64,000 nt of DNA from Lentzea fradiae (lineage in GTDB: Bacteria; Actinomycetota; Actinomycetes; Mycobacteriales; Pseudonocardiaceae): NCBI RefSeq assembly GCF_900100955.1, contig NZ_FNCC01000008.1, positions 62,001 to 126,000 on the forward strand, written 5' to 3'. A program made the translations under genes and the position numbers. This document shows positions 25,867 through 33,381 of the stretch, one piece after another. The notes below the pieces were generated by a model. It ran no database searches. It was given only the letters and a program-made list of their open reading frames with translations, and was not told where the DNA came from. Each line of letters starts with the position of its first letter. The stretch's first letter is position 1.

Positions 25867-26072
25867 GACGCGGCGGTCACCACGCGATGTTCGTCAACGC
25901 CGTGCCGGAGCCGTTCATGGCCGATCTGACCCGGCGTCTCGACAGCTCCCGCTAGCATTCGCGGATTCTTTCGGATTTCCCGTTGAACCAGGACCCGCGC
26001 CCGCTCGTGTGACGGCCGAGGTCTTGAACAGGACGCCCGCAGAGGTGTTCGCGGGCGGGGAGGAGTGGGTGG

Positions 26073-26624
26073 ATGGCGGCTTTGTTCTCCCGGAAACGGG
26101 AGACCGCGGCCGACGAGGCGCTGATCCGATCGCTCTACGAGGAGCACGGTCGGGCTCTGCTGGCCTACGCGACGCGGTTGACCGGCGATCGGGCGGCTGC
26201 CGAGGACGTGGTCCAGGAGACCCTCGTCCGGGCGTGGCGCCACCCCGACGCCCTCGTGAACGGCAAGGGATCGGTGCGCGGCTGGCTGTTGACCGTGGCG
26301 CGCAACATCGTCACGGACCGGGTGCGGGCGAGGGCGGCGCGGCCGCAGGAGGTGGCCGAGTCCCCGGCGACCCCTCCGGTCGAACGCGACCACGCCGACC
26401 AGGTCGTCGACTCGATGGTGGTCCTGGAGGCGCTCGACCGGCTTTCGGCCGACCACCGGGACGTGCTGATGGAGATCTACTTCCGCGGACGTAGCGTTGC
26501 GGAGGCGGCGGCGGCCTTGGGGGTCCCGCCGGGCACGGTGAAATCGAGATCGTATTACGCGTTGCGAGCCTTGAGGGAGACCTTCGGCGGTCAGAAGGTC
26601 GCACTGAAGGGGGTGGCCGGATGA
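26073..26624 (+). CDS. ECF sigma factor
   Basis: 183 residues, ATG with GGGGAGGAG eight bases upstream. Region 2 ('LYEEHGRALLAYATRLTGDR', 'AEDVVQETLVRAWRHP', 'RGWLLTVARNIVTDRVRAR') and region 4 ('LDRLSADHRDVLMEIYFRGR', 'SVAEAAAALGVPPGTVKSRS') are complete. Its stop overlaps the anti-sigma start (ATGA at 26621), the usual coupling for an ECF sigma/anti-sigma pair of the SigK/SigL-like type. The upstream 200 bases show no clear ECF promoter that I can define. Confidence 0.93.
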   Translation: MAALFSRKRETAADEALIRSLYEEHGRALLAYATRLTGDRAAAEDVVQETLVRAWRHPDALVNGKGSVRGWLLTVARNIVTDRVRARAARPQEVAESPATPPVERDHADQVVDSMVVLEALDRLSADHRDVLMEIYFRGRSVAEAAAALGVPPGTVKSRSYYALRALRETFGGQKVALKGVAG

Positions 26625-27328
26625 CCACGCAGCACGACCCGCAGCTGCTCGGTGCCTACGTTCTCGGAGCGTTGGACGAGCAGGAGGTGCGCGCGATGGA
26701 CCAGCACCTGGCGTCCTGCCGGGACTGCGCGCGCGAGCTGGCCGAGCTCCGCGACATGGAGGCGTTCCTCGGCGAGGTGCCACCGGAGGCGATGCTGGAC
26801 GGCCCGCCCGAGGGCGGCGACCTGTTGTTGCAGCGCACCCTGCGCCAGGTGCGCGCCGAACGGGGCGGCGTCACACGCCGCCGTCAGTTCGCGCTCGGAG
26901 CCGCGGCGGCCGTGGTGGCCGCGGTGGTGCTGGGCGCCGGAGTCTTCGTCGGCAAGGCCACCTCGCCCGATGCGAACACGGCCCTTCCCACCCCGACGGT
27001 GGCGCCGGACCCGGCGGGTACCAAGCTCGCCACATTCACCGACCCGGCCACCAAGGCGTCGATGACCGTCAAGGTCGTCCCCGCCGCGGGCTGGGTGCGG
27101 ACGAACATGGCGATCAGCGGTATCCCCGAGGGCGAGAAGTGCCGGATCTTCGTCGTGGCGAAGGACGGCAGCCGTCAGGAGGCGGGTTCCTGGGTGGTGT
27201 CCAAGAAGGGCGCCGCCGAGGGCACGAACCTCGACGGGTCTGCGCTGGTGGCCCCGGAGGACGTCAAGTCCGTCGTGGTCGAGAACTTCGCGGGCAAGAC
27301 GTTCGTCGAGGTACCGGTCCAGGCGTGA
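26621..27328 (+). CDS. Membrane anti-sigma factor (zf-HC2, RskA-like)
   Basis: 235 residues. The cytoplasmic N-terminus has the zinc anti-sigma motif 'HLASCRDCARELAEL' (H-x3-C-x2-C). A TM helix at about 90-110 ('GAAAAVVAAVVLGAGVFVG') leads to an extracytoplasmic RskA-type domain ('GEKCRIFVVAKDGSRQEAGS'). It holds the overlapping ECF sigma factor inactive at the membrane until an outside signal triggers release, probably by proteolysis. The transcript ends at a strong hairpin six bases after the stop. Confidence 0.93.
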   Translation: MTTQHDPQLLGAYVLGALDEQEVRAMDQHLASCRDCARELAELRDMEAFLGEVPPEAMLDGPPEGGDLLLQRTLRQVRAERGGVTRRRQFALGAAAAVVAAVVLGAGVFVGKATSPDANTALPTPTVAPDPAGTKLATFTDPATKASMTVKVVPAAGWVRTNMAISGIPEGEKCRIFVVAKDGSRQEAGSWVVSKKGAAEGTNLDGSALVAPEDVKSVVVENFAGKTFVEVPVQA

Positions 27329-27333
27329 ACGGA

Positions 27334-27364
27334 CGAGGGGCTGTCCTTTCCGGACAGCCCCTCG
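27334..27364. terminator. Bidirectional hairpin terminator
   Basis: Perfect 13-base stem (CGAGGGGCTGTCC / GGACAGCCCCTCG) with loop tttcc, filling the 38-base gap between convergent genes. Confidence 0.9.
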
Positions 27365-27366
27365 CC

Positions 27367-28311
27367 TCACGGCTTCAGCACCACTTTCCCCACCACAGCA
27401 CGTGTTTCGAGCGCTTCGTGCGCCCGCGCGGCGTCCCGGAGCGCGAAGGGCGGGTTGACCAGCGGCCGGAACCGCCCGCTCGCCAGCCCCGCCAGCGACT
27501 CCTCTTCCAGCTCCCGCAACCCGCGCCGCATCATACCCGGTCCCAATGCGACAGTCGCGGTGAGACTCTTGGCGAACAGCGCTTCCGTGCTGATCGGCGT
27601 CATCGTCCCGGACGCCCAGCCGTAGATGATCTGCCGCCCGCCGACCCCCAGCGTCGTCAACGCCTGCGCTCCGGCCTCACCCCCGACGCCGTCGAGCACC
27701 ACCGTGAAGTCGTGCAGCCCGTCGGCCCACCCCGGCCGCGTGTAGTCGATCGCGCCGTCCGCGCCGTTGTCCACGACGTGGTCGAGCTTCGAACCACTGG
27801 CCAGCCCGACGACCTGCGCCCCGACGTTGCGCGCCTCCTGCACGAACAACGTCCCCATCCCACCCGCCGCGGACGTCACGAGCACCACGTCGTCACCGGT
27901 GAGGTTCGCCCGGTCCAGCACCGCGACCACCGTCCGCCCGGTGCCGATCATCGCCACCGCCTGCTCGAACGACACGTCGTCCGGCAGCGCGTGCAGCGAG
28001 GCGGCGTTCACCACCGCCAGCTCGGCGTAACCACCGTTGGCCTGCCCCAGATGCGCCACGACCCGCCTGCCGAGCCACTCGGGTCCGGTGCCCGGCCCGA
28101 GCGCCGTGACCACCCCGGCCACCTCGCGTCCCGGCGTCATCGGGAACTCGACCGGGCCGAACCCGCCCTGGCGGATCGTGGTGTCGACCAGGTGCACCCC
28201 GCAGGCCGCGACCGTGACGCGGACCTGCCCCCGCGCGGGCTCCGGGTCGGGGACCTCCTCGTGGCGCAGGACGGAGGCGGGGCCGAACTCGTACTGCCGG
28301 ATCGCGAACAT
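27367..28311 (-). CDS. Zinc-independent quinone oxidoreductase (MDR family)
   Basis: 314 residues from ATG 28311. Typical quinone reductase: 'RQYEFGPASVLRHEEVPDPE', 'GREVAGVVTALGPG', NADPH loop 'TSAAGGMGTLFVQEARNVGA' and 'VLDGVGGEAGAQAL'; no catalytic or structural zinc ligands. It reduces quinones or enones with NADPH. There is no ribosome site. Instead a promoter with a 19-base spacer and dyad places +1 at or next to the A of ATG (see the regulatory entry), so the mRNA is probably leaderless and redox-controlled. Streptomyces SoxR is known to control quinone-oxidoreductase-type genes. Confidence 0.9.
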   Translation of the reverse strand: MFAIRQYEFGPASVLRHEEVPDPEPARGQVRVTVAACGVHLVDTTIRQGGFGPVEFPMTPGREVAGVVTALGPGTGPEWLGRRVVAHLGQANGGYAELAVVNAASLHALPDDVSFEQAVAMIGTGRTVVAVLDRANLTGDDVVLVTSAAGGMGTLFVQEARNVGAQVVGLASGSKLDHVVDNGADGAIDYTRPGWADGLHDFTVVLDGVGGEAGAQALTTLGVGGRQIIYGWASGTMTPISTEALFAKSLTATVALGPGMMRRGLRELEEESLAGLASGRFRPLVNPPFALRDAARAHEALETRAVVGKVVLKP

Positions 28312-28318
28312 GGTGCCG

Positions 28319-28349
28319 ACGCTAGGAACTCCACCTAACTGGAGGTCAA
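28319..28349 (-). promoter_or_regulatory. SoxR/MerR-type promoter with 19-base spacer
   Basis: On the minus strand: -35 TTGACC (28344-28349), exactly 19 bases, then -10 TAGCGT (28319-28324). The spacer holds the dyad CTCCA-GTTAGG-TGGAG. ACCTCCAGTTAGGTGGAGTT resembles the SoxR box ACCTCAAGTTAACTTGAGGT at 15 of 20 positions. The over-long spacer with internal dyad is the hallmark of MerR-family activation. No soxR gene is in the window. Confidence 0.7.
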
Positions 28350-28419
28350 GCACCGCGGGAGGTAACTCCTTCGGGTGGCGATCCGGTACGGGCGCCGCTC
28401 GCCGGGTAATGATCATGAC

Positions 28420-29208
28420 GTGACGCTGGGACCTGATTCGGTGACGTGGCGGCTGGGCTGGTACACCCGGTTCGAGCTGGTGGTGCTGGGCCGCGCGGTG
28501 CTCATGCAGGTCGCGCACCCGGTCATCGCCGCCGCCGTGCGCGACGGCTACCGGGCTGACCCGTTCGCGCGGCTGACCCGCACGATCACCTCCTCGCAGC
28601 TGCGGCTGTTCGGCGGCGAGCAGGCGGCGCAGGAGGCACGGCGGCTGATCCGGCGGCACGCGACCATCCCCGGTGCCGGCGAGGAGCTGTTCCGCTGGGT
28701 GCACGCCACCAGCTTCGACTCGCTGCTGACGGCGTACCGGCTGCTCCGGCCGCGGCTGCCCGCGATCCACGAGGAGCGCCTGTACCGGGAGTGGCGCGAC
28801 ACCGGCCGTTCGATCGGCATCGAGTCCATGCCGGAAGACCTGGCGGCGCTGCGGCACTACCTCGACGACGTGGTCGAGACCCAGCTGGCCCGCACCGACG
28901 GCGTCGAGGAGCTGCTCGACGCGTTCCGCCTCCGCACCGGCCGCGCACCGGGCGGCGAGCACGTGCCGAGGGCGCTGTGGCCGCTGGTCCGCCCCGTCGC
29001 GGCACAGGTGCTGCCCGACTTCGCGGTGGGAACGCTGCCACCCGCCCTGCGCGACCGCCTCGGTCTGAAGTGGACGAACGCCGACGCGCGCCGGCTGCGC
29101 CGCTGGATCCGGCTGATCCGGGTGGTGTCGGCGTTCGTGCCGGCGAGCCTGCTGCACTACCCGATGCCGTACCGGGCGATGCTCAGCGCGCGGGCCGCCC
29201 GCGCGTGA
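28420..29208 (+). CDS. Oxygenase MpaB-like protein (DUF2236)
   Basis: 262 residues from GTG 28420; a GTG at 28375 would add 15 residues without homology. The signature DUF2236/latex-clearing-like pieces are present: 'GPDSVTWRL', 'LGRAVLMQVAHPVIAAAV', 'GEELFRWVHATSFDSLLTAY' and 'GLKWTNADARRLRRWIRLIR'. Family members bind heme b through conserved His and Arg residues and oxidise or cleave unsaturated compounds; substrate here is unknown. Divergent from the quinone oxidoreductase, convergent with the TPP enzyme three bases later. Confidence 0.85.
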   Translation: MTLGPDSVTWRLGWYTRFELVVLGRAVLMQVAHPVIAAAVRDGYRADPFARLTRTITSSQLRLFGGEQAAQEARRLIRRHATIPGAGEELFRWVHATSFDSLLTAYRLLRPRLPAIHEERLYREWRDTGRSIGIESMPEDLAALRHYLDDVVETQLARTDGVEELLDAFRLRTGRAPGGEHVPRALWPLVRPVAAQVLPDFAVGTLPPALRDRLGLKWTNADARRLRRWIRLIRVVSAFVPASLLHYPMPYRAMLSARAARA

Positions 29209-29211
29209 CGG

Positions 29212-30840
29212 TCACGGCTGCTCCGAATGGGTGGGGGCGAACGTGCGCAACACGGTGGGTAGCACCACGACGTGCGGGCCGCCGGAGGCGAACGCCGTGA
29301 CGAGGTCGGCGTGCAGCGCCTCGGGTGTGGTGCGGGTGGCGGGGACGCCGAACGACTCGGCCAGTGCGGCGAAGTCGGGGCGGGTCAGCTCGGTGCCGGT
29401 GGCCTCGCCGAACGCGTCGGTCATGTACTCGCGCAGGATGCCGTAGCCGCCGTCGTCGACGATCAGCCAGACGACCCGTGAGCCCTGCTGGGCGGCGGCG
29501 GCCAGTTCGGAGATGCCGTACATCGCGCCGCCGTCGCCGGAGACCGCCAGGACCGGGCCGTCGACGGCCGCCGCGACGCCCAGCGCGGCCGGGAAGGCGT
29601 AGCCGAGGCCGCCGGCTCCTTGGGCGGAGAGCTGCGGGCCGCCGCGCGGGTCCCACGCGGGCCACGCCCAGTACGTCAGGATCGTCATGTCCCAGCACGT
29701 CGGCGTGTCGTCCGGCACGGCCGAACGCAGCGCCGAGAGCACCTGCCACTCCAGGTCGCGGTCCTGCTCGGCGAACCTGGCGCGGACCCGTTCCAGCAGC
29801 ACCCGCACGCGCTCTTCCGCGACGCCGTCCGGGACGCGGGCCGTCACGCCGGAGACCACAGCGCGCAACAGGAGACGTGCGTCGGCGTGCACCCCCAGAG
29901 CCGGGTAGTTCGACTCCAGCACGGCGAGGTCGGCGTCGACCTGGATCACGGTGCCGGTGGGGCGGAACGTGCGGTAGTTGGTCGACATCTCGCCCAGGCC
30001 GGAGCCCACGACCAGCAGCACGTCCGAGTCGGCCAGGAACGACGTGGTGTGCCGGTCCTCCAGCCACGACCGGGCGGACAGCGGGTGCTCCCACGGGAAC
30101 GCGCCCTTGCCGCCGTACGTCGTCACGACCGGCGCGCGCAGCTTCTCGGCCAGCTCCAGCAGCTCCGCGGACGCCCGCGCGGCACCACCTCCGGCGAGGA
30201 TGACGGGCCGCTGCGCGCCGTCGAGCAGCCGCACGGTCTCGGCCACCAGTTCCGGGCGCGGGTGCGGGGGGCGCGGTGACCACGACACGGACGTCACCGG
30301 CGGCACGGTGGCGGGCGCGAGCAGGACGTCCTGCGGGATCTCCAGCCACACCGGCCCGCACGGCGCGGTCAGCGCGATCTCCCACGCCTCGGTCAGGGCT
30401 GGCTCGATCTGCGCGGCGTGCCGGACGAGCCGGGCGTGCTTCACCACGCCGCGGAACGACGCGAGCTGGTCGGGCAGCTCGTGCAGGTAGCCGTGCCGGA
30501 CGCCGCCCAGTCCCGCGGACGGGATCTGCGAGGAGATGCCGAGCACCGGCACCGAGCTGGCGGCGGCCTCCTGCAGCCCGGCGAGCGTCTGCAGGGCGCC
30601 GGGACCGGTGGACACCAGCAGGGGAGTGGCGGTGCCGGTGACCCGTGCGTGCCCGTCGGCGGCGAAGGCGGCGTTCAGCTCGGTCCTGGACCCCGCGTAC
30701 CGCAGCCCGGAGCGCCGCACGGCGTCGAACAGCCCGAGCGCGTGCTGGCCGGGGATGCCGAACACGGTCGTCGCGCCGAGCGCCTCCAGCGTCTCGGCGA
30801 CGACGTCGCCTCCGGTGCGGGCGGGCGTCGGCACGGGCAT
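29212..30840 (-). CDS. Thiamine pyrophosphate-dependent enzyme (acetolactate synthase-like)
   Basis: 542 residues. Three-domain TPP layout: N-terminal Pyr domain with catalytic Glu ('AGSRTELNAAFAADGHARVT', 'LLVSTGPGALQTLAGLQEAA'), central domain ('PVILAGGGAARASAELLELA') and C-terminal PP domain with the diphosphate motif 'SGDGGAMYGISELAAAAQQG' ending in VDDGGYG. Often annotated as ilvB-like; no small subunit is nearby and branched-chain genes are absent, so benzoylformate decarboxylase- or sulphoacetaldehyde-type alternatives are open. A single-gene unit. Confidence 0.85.
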   Translation of the reverse strand: MPVPTPARTGGDVVAETLEALGATTVFGIPGQHALGLFDAVRRSGLRYAGSRTELNAAFAADGHARVTGTATPLLVSTGPGALQTLAGLQEAAASSVPVLGISSQIPSAGLGGVRHGYLHELPDQLASFRGVVKHARLVRHAAQIEPALTEAWEIALTAPCGPVWLEIPQDVLLAPATVPPVTSVSWSPRPPHPRPELVAETVRLLDGAQRPVILAGGGAARASAELLELAEKLRAPVVTTYGGKGAFPWEHPLSARSWLEDRHTTSFLADSDVLLVVGSGLGEMSTNYRTFRPTGTVIQVDADLAVLESNYPALGVHADARLLLRAVVSGVTARVPDGVAEERVRVLLERVRARFAEQDRDLEWQVLSALRSAVPDDTPTCWDMTILTYWAWPAWDPRGGPQLSAQGAGGLGYAFPAALGVAAAVDGPVLAVSGDGGAMYGISELAAAAQQGSRVVWLIVDDGGYGILREYMTDAFGEATGTELTRPDFAALAESFGVPATRTTPEALHADLVTAFASGGPHVVVLPTVLRTFAPTHSEQP

Positions 30841-30993
30841 GGATTTAATTCCTTTGCGGGTTGTCCGGGCGGTCGGTCATCATTGTTCCATGATTCACGC
30901 AGACGAATGGACCGGAGCGCCCTCGAAGCGCTGACCTGCAAGTTCCACTTATCACTATTCTCTGCGAGCATTTGCTGATGAATGCTCGTACCT

Positions 30994-31065
30994 GGCGTGT
31001 TCGTCCAGTGGTCAGGACACCGGATTCTCGCTCCGGAAACACGGGTTCGACCCCCGTACGCGCTG
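30994..31065 (+). tRNA. tRNA-Glu (CTC)
   Basis: Folds to a full cloverleaf of 72 bases: acceptor GGCGTGT/ACGCGCT (two wobble pairs), D stem GTCC/GGAC, anticodon stem CCGGA/TCCGG with loop TTCTCGC (anticodon CTC at 31027-31029), T stem ACGGG/CCCGT with loop TTCGACC, discriminator G. CCA is not encoded. A CGAGCATT/AATGCTCG hairpin (30965-30988) sits five bases upstream. Confidence 0.95.
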
Positions 31066-31068
31066 CGC

Positions 31069-31097
31069 GGCCCGGTCTCAGTGGGGTGGACCGGGCC
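31069..31097 (+). terminator. Terminator of the tRNA-Glu gene
   Basis: Perfect 9-base stem GGCCCGGTC/GACCGGGCC with an 11-base loop, starting four bases after the tRNA and followed by cccttctt. Confidence 0.8.
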
Positions 31098-31183
31098 CCT
31101 TCTTGAGCGGTCCATGTCAGACGGACCCAAAGAATCTTCGAAAACTTCGCCCGAATGGTCTAGGCGCCAGTTACGCTCTGCGA

Positions 31184-31846
31184 ATGGCCGCGGTCCCCGC
31201 CTTCGAACGCTACGAGGTCGACGTACGTCGGCCGAACGCCGCGCGGATCCATGACTTCTATCTGGGCGGCGCGCACAACTACGCCCCGGACAGGGCGTTC
31301 GCCAAACAGGCGGTCCGGATCGACCCGGAGCTGCCGCTCGTCACCCGCGCGCACAGGATGTTCCTGCGCCACGCGGTCCGCCACTGCTGGGCGGCGGGCG
31401 TCCGGCAGTTCCTCGACCTCGGCGCCGGCATCCCGACCTGCGGGTCGACCCACCAGACGCTGCCGGAGGCGCGGGTCGTCTACGTCGACTCCGACCCGGT
31501 GACCGTCGCGTTCGGCCGCGGGCTGCTGCGCGGCGAGCCCCGCGCGTGCGCGGTGGAGGCGGACCTGCGCCGGCCGGAGCAGGTGCTGCGACATCCGGGG
31601 GTGCTGTCTCACCTGGACCTGCGCGAGCCCTACGCGGTGCTCATGGTCGACGTCCTGCGCTACGTCGACGACTCCACCGGGCCGGGCCGCGTCGTGCGCC
31701 GGTACCGGCACGCGCTGCCCGCGGGCGGCTTCCTCGTCGTCTCCCACCCGGCTCCGGTCGAGCAGCTGATGGAGGGGCTCACGATGGAGGCGCCGTGCGT
31801 GGTGCCCGGCGCGTACGCCGGAATCGGCCGCAAAGGCGCCCTCTGA
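31184..31846 (+). CDS. DUF574-type SAM-dependent methyltransferase, C-terminally short
   Basis: 220 residues from ATG 31184, which lies six bases after a TACGCT -10-like box and has no ribosome site, so the mRNA is probably leaderless. The family start 'VRRPNAARIHDFYLGGAHNY' and SAM-binding 'FLDLGAGIPTCGSTHQ', 'VVYVDSDPVTVA' are clear (PF04672, abundant in actinomycetes). Usual members are about 265-280 residues and end with a 'GLELVEPG'-like strand; here the protein stops after 'MEAPCVVPGAYAGIGRKGAL'. The last sheet is missing, so activity is doubtful. Confidence 0.8.
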   Translation: MAAVPAFERYEVDVRRPNAARIHDFYLGGAHNYAPDRAFAKQAVRIDPELPLVTRAHRMFLRHAVRHCWAAGVRQFLDLGAGIPTCGSTHQTLPEARVVYVDSDPVTVAFGRGLLRGEPRACAVEADLRRPEQVLRHPGVLSHLDLREPYAVLMVDVLRYVDDSTGPGRVVRRYRHALPAGGFLVVSHPAPVEQLMEGLTMEAPCVVPGAYAGIGRKGAL

Positions 31847-31921
31847 CGGGTGCCCGGCCGGTTTGCCCGTGGTGGACGCGGGGTAGTCAGGCGACGACAA
31901 GAACGGAGCCTGGAGGGCGTC

Positions 31922-32548
31922 ATGACCCACCGCGTCACTGTCAAGGTCGCCGGTGTCCAGCCGGTGCAACTGCTGGCCGCACTGGCCGGCGTCGCGTTCA
32001 TCGTCTTCGGCGTCGTGGGCTTCACACGCACCGGAGTCGGCGACTGGGCCGCCCAGTCGTCTGTGCTCGGGTTCTCGGTGAACCCGCTGCACTGCCTGGT
32101 GTTCGTGGCCGCCGGTGTGCTCGGGCTGCTCATGGCCCTCGGGTCCGGTCTCGCCCGCCTCTACGGCTGGCTGCTGTTCGCCGGCTTCGCCGCTCTCTTC
32201 GTGTGGGACCTGATGATCACCGGGATCCTCGCGCGCAACCCGGCGGACGAGTTCGGCAACCCGCTCGCGGTCAACACCAACGACAACTGGCTGCACCTCG
32301 GCATCGCGATCTTCGGTCTGCTGCTCGCGGTCGTGCCCGCGCGGCGCAAGCTGATCGAGGAGGAGGACCCGGTGCTGCCGGAGCCCCGCTCGGAGGCGTT
32401 CCGCGACGAGCGGGACACGGTCACCCCGCGCGACGAGCGGGTGGAGCCGGCCGTGAGCCCGGTCGCCCCCACCGAGCCGATCACCAAGCAGCAGGCCGCC
32501 GTCGACCCGCACACCGAGCGCGTGCACACGGACCGGATCAAGCACTAA
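31922..32548 (+). CDS. DUF4383 membrane protein
   Basis: 208 residues, ATG with GGAGGG nine bases upstream. Four hydrophobic helices ('LAALAGVAFIVFGVVGF', 'HCLVFVAAGVLGLLMAL', 'GWLLFAGFAALFVWDLMITG', 'WLHLGIAIFGLLLAVVPA') match DUF4383. A charged 65-residue C-terminal tail follows (Glu/Arg/Pro-rich), longer than in many members. Function unknown. Monocistronic, ending in a very strong terminator. Confidence 0.85.
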   Translation: MTHRVTVKVAGVQPVQLLAALAGVAFIVFGVVGFTRTGVGDWAAQSSVLGFSVNPLHCLVFVAAGVLGLLMALGSGLARLYGWLLFAGFAALFVWDLMITGILARNPADEFGNPLAVNTNDNWLHLGIAIFGLLLAVVPARRKLIEEEDPVLPEPRSEAFRDERDTVTPRDERVEPAVSPVAPTEPITKQQAAVDPHTERVHTDRIKH

Positions 32549-32578
32549 ACCCCCCGGACCGACCCCCTGTCCGGAGCC

Positions 32579-32620
32579 GACGCGCCGTGAGAGCCCTTGA
32601 TGTGGCTCTCACGGCGCGTC
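32579..32620 (+). terminator. Strong hairpin terminator
   Basis: Perfect 17-base stem (GACGCGCCGTGAGAGCC and its complement) with loop cttgatgt, then tgtttcg, 30 bases after the DUF4383 stop and 15 bases before the next ATG. Confidence 0.95.
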
Positions 32621-32635
32621 TGTTTCGATGTCCCG

Positions 32636-33316
32636 ATGCCTTCCGACCTGCTGACCGACGAAGTGCTGATCACGTGGGGCACCGCGCTGGCCGCGTTCCT
32701 GGCGGTCGCCGTGCACGGCCTCTGGCGGGTCACCCGCAACGTCATCACCATCGCCCACGAGGGCGGCCACGCGCTGCTGGCCGTGCTCACCGGGCGGCGC
32801 CTCAGCGGCATCAAGCTGCACTCCGACACCAGCGGCCTCACGGTCTCCCGCGGCAAGCCGCGCGGGCCGGGCATGGTGCTCACCGCGCTCGCGGGCTACG
32901 TCGCGCCGTCGCTGCTCGGGTTCGGCGCGGCCGTGCTCATCACCACCGAGCAGATCCAGCTGATGCTGTGGATCAGCATCGGGTTCCTCGCGGCGATGCT
33001 CGTCATGATCCGCAACGTGTTCGGCGTGCTGTCGATCATCGTCACCGGCGGGGCGTTCTTCTTCGTCTCCTTCTACGCCTCGCCGGAGGTCAGGGACGCG
33101 GCCGCGTACGTGTTCGCGTGGTTCCTGCTGCTGGGCGGGGTGCGGCCGGTGTGGGAGCTGCAGGTCAAGCGCTGGCGCAGGCAGGCCCCGAGGTCCGACG
33201 CCGACCAGCTGGCGTGGCTGACGGGGGTGCCCGCCCTCGGCTGGGTCACCTTCTTCGGCGCGGTCAGCCTCGCGGCGCTCGTCGGCGGGGGAGCGCTGCT
33301 GCTCGGCCGGTGGTGA
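32636..33316 (+). CDS. M50-like membrane metalloprotease
   Basis: 226 residues. Zinc motif HEGGH ('VITIAHEGGHALLAVLTGRR') followed by several TM helices ('MVLTALAGYVAPSLLGFGAA', 'MLWISIGFLAAMLVMI', 'VTGGAFFFVSFYA'). This is the actinobacterial M50-type family, distant from site-2 proteases; the second metal-ligand motif is not obvious to me. ATG 32636 is 15 bases beyond the upstream terminator, suggesting a leaderless or internal promoter start. Confidence 0.8.
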   Translation: MPSDLLTDEVLITWGTALAAFLAVAVHGLWRVTRNVITIAHEGGHALLAVLTGRRLSGIKLHSDTSGLTVSRGKPRGPGMVLTALAGYVAPSLLGFGAAVLITTEQIQLMLWISIGFLAAMLVMIRNVFGVLSIIVTGGAFFFVSFYASPEVRDAAAYVFAWFLLLGGVRPVWELQVKRWRRQAPRSDADQLAWLTGVPALGWVTFFGAVSLAALVGGGALLLGRW

Positions 33317-33381
33317 GCGCGACCGGCTCGGCGGAGGGTGAAATACTGAGCTGAACAAGCCGCGGGTGAAAGGTGTGTTCA

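Noticed and set aside
25887..25955. 22-codon frame between the anti-sigma half-copy and the ECF sigma gene
   Set aside because: No ribosome site, no homology and no regulatory logic such as a leader peptide.
30930..31100. tRNA-Glu as an attachment site of an integrated element
   Set aside because: No integrase gene and no repeated tRNA 3' end in the window; neighbours are ordinary chromosomal genes.
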